From Marasmius tenuissimus (taxonomy: Eukaryota > Basidiomycota > Agaricomycetes > Agaricales > Marasmiaceae), in assembly GCA_029532415.1 (NCBI GenBank), contig JAQOTA010000052.1, positions 1,302,001-1,366,000 on the forward strand: DNA of 64,000 bases, written 5' to 3'. The notes beneath the pieces were generated by a model. It searched no databases. It was not told the origin of the DNA and saw only the letters and a list, made by a program, of their open reading frames with translations. Below are positions 56,694-64,000 of this stretch, in pieces (positions within the stretch are counted from its first letter, which is position 1; the number at the start of each line of letters is the position of its first letter). A program made the position numbers and the translations under genes.

Positions 56694-56814
56694 GGTGGTG
56701 ACGATAACCGTTCTTCCGTGGCTGTGTTTTTCTGAGGTTCGCGCCTATTCGCGACTCGGTTTGTTGAAGTTCGCGCTCATCTAGCATCAAGGTCCATCTC
56801 CTCAGCCCTCAAAA

Positions 56815-59057
56815 TGCAGGGTAATGACCAGCCGTTGATTCAGCCAATCGATGGTGAACAGAAGAAACGGGTTGTACGTGTCCAGTGATTTATCCAGGTT
56901 GGCTCGTGTGAGGTCTCAACTTTTGCGCACCACAGTGCTACTTTTTCGATTCTGACATCGGAGGATTTCATTATGGACCTGGACACCCGTAAGTCTACTC
57001 GTAGGCCACCCGCCACCCAGATGCATGGCTGATTTATTACATCTAGAATGAAACCAACCAGGATACGGATGTGCCATTCTCTTGTCATGAACTATGGCCT
57101 GTACAAAAAAATGGAGATCTTCGTACGTTCCGGCTGCTACGTGAAATATTTGTCGTACTCAGCGAGTTGACAGCGAGCAAAACCAGCAACGAAGAGAGAA
57201 ATGACCCAGTTCCACTCCGACGAATATGTTGACTTCCTTGCTCGCATTTCACCGAGCAACATGAACTCATTTGTGAGGGAGCAACATAAATGTTCGTATC
57301 TCTTTACTGCACACTGTTTCTCTGCTTCCGCTCATCTCCTCGCTTCAGATAACGTTGGTGATGACTGTCCCGTCTTTGAGGGATTATTTGATTACTGCTC
57401 AATATCCGCCGGAGGCTCGATGGGTATGGTTTATCGACTTTTGTCAGGTTAAATTCTCTCAATTTCATCAATACACAGAGGGAGCTGCGAGACTCTCAAG
57501 AGACAAGTGTGACATCGCAATCAACTGGGCCGGTGGACTTCATCACGCGAAGAAGAGTGAAGCCAGTGGATTCTGCTACGTCAACGGTGAACGGAATCTC
57601 TACTATTCTACCTATGTGCTTCTCATATCTGTCCTAGATATCGTTCTCGGCATTCTGGAACTCTTGCGGTGAGCCCCCTGCGCTTCTATTGAGTTTTTCC
57701 GCGTACTGAACTACAACGTCAGTTATCATCAGCGTGTCCTCTATATCGACATAGATGTCCACCACGGAGATGGTGTAGAAGAGGCCTTCTATACCACGGA
57801 TCGGGTGATGACTGTTAGTTTCCACAAATATGGAGAATACTTCCCTGGGACAGGGGAGTTGCGCGTAAGGACACATTTTTCTGCCATCTAGCTTGTCACC
57901 GTCGCTTACCTGAGCACAGGATGTCGGAGTCATGAAGGGGAAGTACTACTCTCTGAACTTCCCTTTGCGGGATGGTATCTCAGATGAGAACTATAAATCA
58001 GTCTTCGAGCCGGTAAGGACGATTCATGAAAGGCGCTCGAAATGACCCTCATTCCCCTTCAGGTGATTCAACAAGTCATGGAAACATACGATCCATCCGC
58101 AATTGTTCTGCAGTGTGGTACAGACTCCCTCTCCGGAGACAAGCTGGGATGTTTGAACTTGTCCATGCGAGGTATGCATGTCTACTTCTCAAGAGCTTCC
58201 CGATGATCTCACGTTGTATAGGACACGCAAACTGCGTCAAGTTCGTCAAATCCTTCAATAAGCCTCTACTACTCCTCGGTGGTGGCGGGTATACAATGCG
58301 TAACGTCAGCCGAGCCTGGGCATTTGAGACCGGTTTGGCTGCAGGGGTCGAGCTTGGGTCTAGTGAGATTCTCGTAGGAGTAATACGCTTGGGGAAAGCT
58401 AACCCTCCTTCCCAGACATACCTGTCAATGAGTACTACGAATACTTCGGGCCAGACTACCAACTCGATGTCAAATCCTCCAACGCAGATGACCTCAACAG
58501 TCCAGCCTACCTCGACCGTGTTAAAAGAATTGTCATGGAAAATCTCCGCAATATGGGTGGTCCGCCTAGCGTTCAGATGTCGGGTGAGAATTTGCAAGGT
58601 TTTCTTGTACGGACAACGCTCAATTTTCCTAGACATACCATCACTCCCCATCGACCAGGTTATGGATGATCCAAACGAGGACGAAGATCTGATCCCGCCG
58701 GACACTAGACGGCCTCGTCGTCTGTTGGACAGCCGACGACAAAATGACGGCGAACTTTCTGACTCTGACGACGAAGGTGAGGGCGACCGAAGGAACCACG
58801 CCAGCCACAAAGATGCAGACAGCTCCGGGGAAGCGAACGGAGGAGTTAGTCGCAAATACCCCGTCGGAGCAGGGATCATGAACTCTAGCAGTACGCTCAC
58901 ACATGGCGCGGGTCCCACAGGGCATACCACTTCCGTGAGGATCCTCTCCAAGGGTTCAGCGACGATGGACGTAGACACGCCTGCATCATCTACCCCAGCG
59001 ACTGAACCCGAGGCTACAACAAGCGGGGAACCAGCCGATGCGATGGCCACAAGTTAA
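56815..59057 (+). CDS. RPD3: Class I histone deacetylase Rpd3/HDAC1-type
   Basis: The spliced protein starts [20 protein letters not shown] and carries the deacetylase domain: [57 protein letters not shown] and [20 protein letters not shown]. It continues with [40 protein letters not shown] and [20 protein letters not shown]. Zinc ligands (D and H in DVHHGD, and D in TDSLSGD) and the charge-relay HH are intact. The tail is acidic and disordered, ending EPADAMATS. Rpd3 is the catalytic core of Sin3-type complexes in the nucleus. More than ten introns are inferred. The stop is at 59055-59057, 285 bp from the convergent F-box gene. Confidence 0.95.
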
Positions 59058-59342
59058 AATATTCTTTCCATTTATGTCATGGTCGTATTGTTGTCTAGGC
59101 TTGCAGTCTGTACATTATATCCAGTTTGAGTTGCTCGGTGCTAGATCGTTCTTACCTTCCGTGCTGATTCCAGTGCATTGAGCGAGTATACCGCACTACA
59201 TGAGGTCGGAACCTTCGAAAATGAGGAGCCCGCGGCTCTCTGTATGTCCGACGGGATCCTTGAGCCCACTGGGCCCCTCTTTTCTTTCTATCTCCCGGAA
59301 CGTAATGGGGAATGACGGTGAGATGAGGTAGTTGGTACTGCC

Positions 59343-60717
59343 TCATGCAACGGTCCCTTTCACTATCAACTTCCGATCCCTCAAGAGCAGAGAAAATTGA
59401 GCCTGAATGAGAGCCTTCGTGTTCTGTGAACGCCCAACTTCGGGAGGAAATTCAGGCATGAACAAGACCCGGCTGAGGGAGGGGAATCGACCCGTATCTG
59501 CAAGGAAAACATCCAGGGTTTGCCACGGCGACCAGAATGCCAATGCGTTAGACTCGGAGGACGATGAGTAACCCATGATGGTGATGCATAACGCAATGCT
59601 TTTTAGCGTTTGGACGGACGGAGGAAACAAGCCGTGAATCCTCTCGACAGGATTGGACGTAGGCGAGTGAATGAGGCGAGATAGCGAGAGAGATTGGAGC
59701 GACGGCGTGAGTTTAAGCAAAGGAAAACGCCCTCCTGATAATGGTTTGAAATCGATGCAATTTGACTACCGGACGAAGTTCTCTGTCGAGACGCTCACCT
59801 TGTAGCGAATATCCCAATGAAAGATGGCGGACCTCGCATCCTATGGCTTGGAAAGCCGCCGCTAACAAACCATGATCAAGGTCGGAGGGGGGATCAAATA
59901 GGGGATCAAAAGCCTGAGGATTGCCTCTTGGCCGTACGAGGGCAAGGGTTTTTAGAGCCTCGAATGAAAAGGGGCAATGCCGGGCGTCGAAGAAATGGAT
60001 GAAGGTCATGAAATTGGTGGAGAGTTCGAGATGTAGGTTCGTAAGGTGTATAGAACGGGGCTGGCAGCGTGCTGCGTCGTTGGGCGACGGAATTAACGGC
60101 CCTCCCCCAGTTATCGAATGTCTGTCTGCATCGAAGTCCAGATGGGAGAGGTGAAGACTTTGAAGACTGGTCGCATTCATCAGAGTGGTAAGAAGGTCGA
60201 ATGCCGACGGAAAAATGGATCGTGTAAGTCTGAGTGAGGTGAGTGACGAGAGATAAAACCGGCTTTGGATAGAATGCCTTATTCCGGAGGGAAGAGAAGG
60301 GTTGTCGACATCGTAGAATTCAATTGACCTAAGGTGGTTCAATTTCGGTAGGAGAGAGTTGATGCACTGATCCTGGTCAGCTATTGTGAGTACCACAACA
60401 GCACTACGATGGTGAGCGCGAGGTCGCCGCATACGGTCAAGACGAAGATTGAAAATGTAGGACGCCAGTTCAGGACGCACTTCAATGCATTCGAGGAGGG
60501 CATTGAGTCCGTCGATGCCAGCCCGAGTGCGCTGAAGGTTGTCGTTACTGACGAAGCGCTCGATCTTGAAATCGCGGAAGAGCAGCGGCTGTGCGATGCG
60601 ACGCCAGGTTGATTGAACGAGACAGCAGCTCCAAAGGGTCCTTTTGTCTACCACATTGGTCCAGGCATTCGTCTGAACGTTTTCGAGGATTTGAATGAGG
60701 ATTTCAGCGGGCAACAT
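59343..60717 (-). CDS. F-box/leucine-rich-repeat-like protein
   Basis: Two exons (59799-60717 and 59343-59734), total 1311 nt and 436 residues. The start [20 protein letters not shown] is a typical mushroom F-box (LPxEILxxIxE), followed by WSCCLVQSTWRRIAQPLLFR. Leucine-rich segments then repeat (LPKLNHLRSIEFYDVDNPS, LSSLTSLRLTRSIFPSAF, ATSLQSLHLSHLDFDAD, SIHLTNLHLELSTNFMTF, LTPSLQSLSLSRLIHSP). F-box proteins recruit targets to SCF ubiquitin ligases; here the target is unknown. The intron (donor gtgagc) restores GYSLQGGRFPLLKL; without it the frame shifts. Its ATG (60715-60717) overlaps the XPA start on the other strand. Confidence 0.8.
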
Positions 60718-61976
60718 GGCGGTCCGGTGAAGGAGTCACTCTACCGTGAGAAATACGCGTTCGCGTCCGCGTCTTATTCACGTCACCTGTCTGAGGGTGT
60801 CTCCACCTTACCATCATTGTCCAGACCAGCGACACCACCCCGAAGCACACCCACCACCAACAATGATCCTCTCACGCCGGAGCAAGTGAAGCAGTTTGAA
60901 ATTCATCGACTGAAAGGTGTTTGTATCGATAGCATCTCTCATAGAGGTCAGAGCTGACTTTATAGCAGCTAGGGCACGGCAAAGAGAACTCGAGGAACTA
61001 GCAGCTGAGAAGCAAGCATCAAGCTCCATCAATTCCAACAATAAACGTCCACTCGGGGTGACCAGTGCCACATCAACTTCCCCCACACAACCAGATAAGC
61101 CTAAGAAACTTCAAAGAGACTCGCGGCTCGGCACCTATTTCGAGTATGATCTCTCCAAAATGGTGAACTCTAAAGGAGGTTTTTTAGTTGAAGACGGAAA
61201 GGAGATAGATGAAGCCACCCGGAGGAAAGAATTGGAAAGGGAAAAGCAGAGAGCGCTGCAGAACCTCGAGCCTCGTGAGTCATCTTGGTGTATGAGCAAG
61301 GACCCCACCTCATTGAGAATGCAGCTATATTCCTCGATCCGGAAAGAAACCCCAAGTGCAACGAGTGTGGGACTGTGGACATAGACCACACATTTCACAA
61401 GATCTTCAAAGTTCGGGTTTGCAAGAAATGTCAGAACGAGATACCGGAGAAGTACAGTCTACTTACAAAGACCGAGTGCAAGGAGGTATGTCTATCCTAT
61501 CTTGCCGCGAACAATCGCTCATCCTCTTGTTGGTCTTAGGACTATCTCCTCACCGACCGTGAGTTTGTAACACTCAGCTGGCTAATCGAACCTTCCTCAT
61601 ACATCCAACAGCCGAGTTGCGGGATCACGAGCTCCTTCCTCACTTACTGAGAGCAAACCCTCACAAGTCCACCTTTGCCAACATGATGCTCTTTCTCCGC
61701 TGTCAGGTCGAAGAATTTGCTTGGAAGAAGTGGGGTTCACCGGAAGCACTCGACACAGAATACGAGCGGCGAGTCGCTGAAAAGAAGAAAAAGAAAAACA
61801 GGAAATTCGAGGAAGGTCTGAGGGATCTCAGGAGGCGAACGAAGGAAGGGGTTTGGCAGAAACGGCAAGATGCAGAACATCGACATGCGTTTGGACCCTC
61901 CGTACGTGAACCTGATGGGACCAGTAAGCAAATATGTCACGAGTGCGGCTTCACCGTAGAATTCGAAGAGATTTGA
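60716..61976 (+). CDS. RAD14: DNA repair damage-recognition protein XPA/Rad14
   Basis: Six exons (60716-60726, 60825-60916, 60969-61274, 61325-61485, 61540-61558, 61612-61976), total 954 nt and 317 residues. The first exon (ATG GCG GTC CG) joins to [20 protein letters not shown]; no other in-frame ATG exists upstream. Then come [40 protein letters not shown] and FLVEDGKE. The C4 zinc finger is [20 protein letters not shown] and VCKKCQNE. Next are [20 protein letters not shown] and [22 protein letters not shown] binds damaged DNA and organises nucleotide excision repair. The C-terminus adds CHECG, an extra CxxC. The key cysteines are intact. Confidence 0.93.
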
Positions 61977-62179
61977 AACAGTATATGGGTAATCACACTG
62001 TTAGTTAGTACTGTAGTCTGTCGATAATGATAAACCGTTTTCATGAGGGCGGAAGCCTTGCCTACCGGAACCGGCTATGATCTACCGGGAATGATTAGAA
62101 TAACCGAGCTGCCAGTGGGCGCTTATTTGTACCTATAATATCCACACGCCGGCGAGCATTCCAGCTGAAACTCCGAACC

Positions 62180-63671
62180 ATGTCAGAAACCAACCAGGTA
62201 GAACATGCCCAGATATCAACGGCTCTTGAGGTCGAGAAGCTAGAGGTCAATCTCTTCCGATCCAAGTCTCTTTGGGTGCCCACACGGGCTCGTGGTGTTT
62301 TTGGGGGGTGAGTATGCATACAATTCTCGGGGTCTAGAAACTCACAGAAAACGACCTGTAAGACAAGTCATCAGCCAGGCCTTGGTTTCTGCGACGAACT
62401 GTGTTGATCCATCCTATGGGCTACATGTGAGTGCGACCCACTTTAATATTCTCGGGTAGCTAACTCCCCGAAGTCCTTGCACGTCAGTTTAGCTTCTGAC
62501 ATCCTCGTCAAGACTCAATATCTAAACGTCATTAAACCGCTTACAGTGCTACTTCCTCCTCAGTGGCTCCCCGGCAACTCCCATCGTCTATGAGGTCGAG
62601 AAACTTCGTCAAGGTCGGACATACACCGCCTGCTCAGTCAAAGCCATACAGAACGGCAAAATCATCTTCGTTCTGTCATGCTCATTCCAAAAGCCGGAAC
62701 CATGGCAACCTTCCTACCAATGGGTAATGCCCACTGTTCCGGCTCCGGACGACTGTGAGTTGGAAGAAGACCGGTTCGCTAGGATAAGCCAGGATCCTAC
62801 CATCCGTAAGGACATTAGGAATTATTATGACATTTATGCCCAGGTATGTTGCGTTCCCGCTCGGAAGAAAAAAAGTTCTCTCTCAAAACAGTTTTATTCC
62901 TTTCCAGGAGAGAAGACGGAGTCCCATTGCAATCAAGATGGCAAGAGAACACGTCGTTAGACATGGTGACATTCGGTATATGTACTGGATGAAAGCAAAG
63001 AACATCCCCAAGTACGAGGCCCCTTTCCAGAAGGTACTAGCGATATGCGATTCTCGAAGCCGTTACTCATGCGTTTCTATGCTCTCTAGTGCATTCTCGG
63101 TTATCTCTCTGACCTCTACTTGTACGGGTCATCCCTTGGACCGTGTTTCCGTTATTGATACTTAATGGCCTCTTTCTGCTCAGCATAGGGACAATTTCCC
63201 GCATAATAGGCCTTAAGAGGCATTCTAAAGGACCTAATGCCATCGCCATGAATGTAAGCAAATACTTCCTCCATTCGCTACCGTCCGAAACAGTTGTTCA
63301 ATGCATCTTTTCCACCCCCAGTCCACTATAGATCACTCCGTCTGGTTCTACAGGTATGTGTAGTTCACTAGAATCTCGGACGGACTTCTGACGACCCCTG
63401 GTTCATATCTGCATAGTGATTCGTTCGATTGTGGAGACTGGCTTCTTTATGTGATGACCTCGCCCCGCGCTGGAAGTGGTAGAGGGGTAATGCATGGCCA
63501 GGTCAGTCGGCTATTTCCTACATCTCGCTTGCACTTGAACTACAACTTCTTACCGTCGTGCTCTATCCGCAGATCTTCTCTAGAGATGGCACTTTGGTAG
63601 CCATTTGCTCGCAGGAGGGGGTTACACGAGCTGACGTCCATGGTCCGGAAGAAACGAAGGCTAAACTCTGA
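62180..63671 (+). CDS. TES1: Peroxisomal acyl-CoA thioesterase II (TES1/ACOT8-like)
   Basis: The protein starts MSETNQVEHAQISTALEVEK and continues LEVNLFRSKSLWVPTRARGV, FGGQVISQALVSATNCVDPS, YGLHSLHCYFLLSGSPATPI and VYEVEKLRQGRTYTACSVKA. It goes on to FVLSCSFQKPEPW (first hotdog) and a second hotdog with the catalytic block HSVWFYSDSFDCGDWLLYVM, close to the family's DHS.W(F)H...F..DDWLLY. It ends EGVTRADVHGPEETKAKL: a C-terminal AKL tripeptide, a PTS1 variant, supports peroxisomal import. The enzyme hydrolyses fatty acyl-CoA in beta-oxidation. Many short introns are needed, and the internal exons near 63040-63420 are the least certain. The gene follows XPA in tandem, 203 bp later. Confidence 0.87.
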
Positions 63672-64000
63672 GGAGCTGAATTCTTGATCCAATTGCCCTG
63701 AGCTCGTCGATAGAATTCCGGGCGACAGTAAAATATCTATACTTATCTAGTAACCATAATTCACAACTTGTAATGTAAGTAATTTGGCCTTAGTCTCGAT
63801 GCGGCACGCTATCAGCACGAGAGCGTTGTTGTCGCATGCGGGGCCCGCCGCCCGGGCCAACTGATCGAGTCACGAATTCTCACAGCGGGGGAGTTATCGT
63901 CATATAGATGTATTCGAAAGACGGTACCGAAACCATGAATCACCCGGTACCAACCTTTCGTTACGGAGTCATGCAAACACCCATAACTGAATCATAGAGA
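63672..64000. other. Intergenic region at the right edge
   Basis: These 329 bp hold the thioesterase 3' flank and a GC-rich palindromic-looking patch (ggggcccgccgcccgggcc, 63840-63858). No gene is visible. Confidence 0.35.

Noticed and set aside
58076..59050. 324-codon open frame on the minus strand opposite RPD3
   Set aside because: It mirrors RPD3 coding exons and its introns, has no motif, and arises from codon bias of the real gene on the plus strand.
63838..63860. GC-rich palindromic patch near the right edge
   Set aside because: Too short and isolated to call a terminal repeat or transposon end.

Overview
The window looks like nuclear chromosomal DNA of a filamentous basidiomycete, probably an agaricomycete. 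Genes are packed about one per 2 kb on both strands. Almost every gene is cut by several introns of roughly 50-70 nt with GT...AG ends and CTNAC-like branch sites. The proteins are fungal/eukaryotic: Rpd3, Has1, Utp4, Tim10, Bet1, complex I, SAGA Sgf11 and others. BTB and F-box proteins of the kind abundant in mushrooms are also present. I saw no tRNA, rRNA, CRISPR or intact transposon. Gene coordinates are outer CDS limits; exon joins were read by eye from splice consensus and protein-family conservation.

Left part (1-21.7 kb): a multi-KH RNA-binding protein running off the left edge, URB2, threonine aldolase, a small zinc-binding protein, TIM10, UTP4, an Mpv17-family membrane protein, a glycine-rich secreted protein, a degenerate PTH2-like gene, HAS1, a TMEM33/Pom33 protein and a small membrane protein. 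Three nucleolar ribosome-assembly genes (URB2, UTP4, HAS1) lie within 16 kb, each facing a divergent neighbour.

Middle (21.7-33.3 kb): a CBS/PB1/transmembrane protein, SAGA subunit SGF11, a second, intact-looking PTH2 gene, a Golgi-type multispan protein, the BET1 SNARE and a ULP1 SUMO protease. Then a gene-poor island (33.3-40.6 kb) holds a Yippee gene, a short hypothetical gene and what look like decayed exon copies.

Right part (40.6-64 kb): a Ras/Rap-like GTPase, a BTB protein, peroxisomal PXMP4/PMP24, a DinB-fold protein, succinyl-CoA ligase beta, a very long disordered protein, splicing factor SPF27, the complex I 30-kDa subunit, MTC1, histone deacetylase RPD3, an F-box/LRR protein, the XPA/RAD14 repair factor and a PTS1-bearing acyl-CoA thioesterase.

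The most unusual signals are in gene structure rather than in a new operon-like system. They are: a predicted 2-nt exon in the Ras-like gene; 6-nt exons at the same codons of both PTH2 paralogs, one of which has lost its catalytic motifs; two divergent genes (F-box and XPA) whose start codons overlap in one CATG; and a secreted protein built from repeats split by phase-1 introns.
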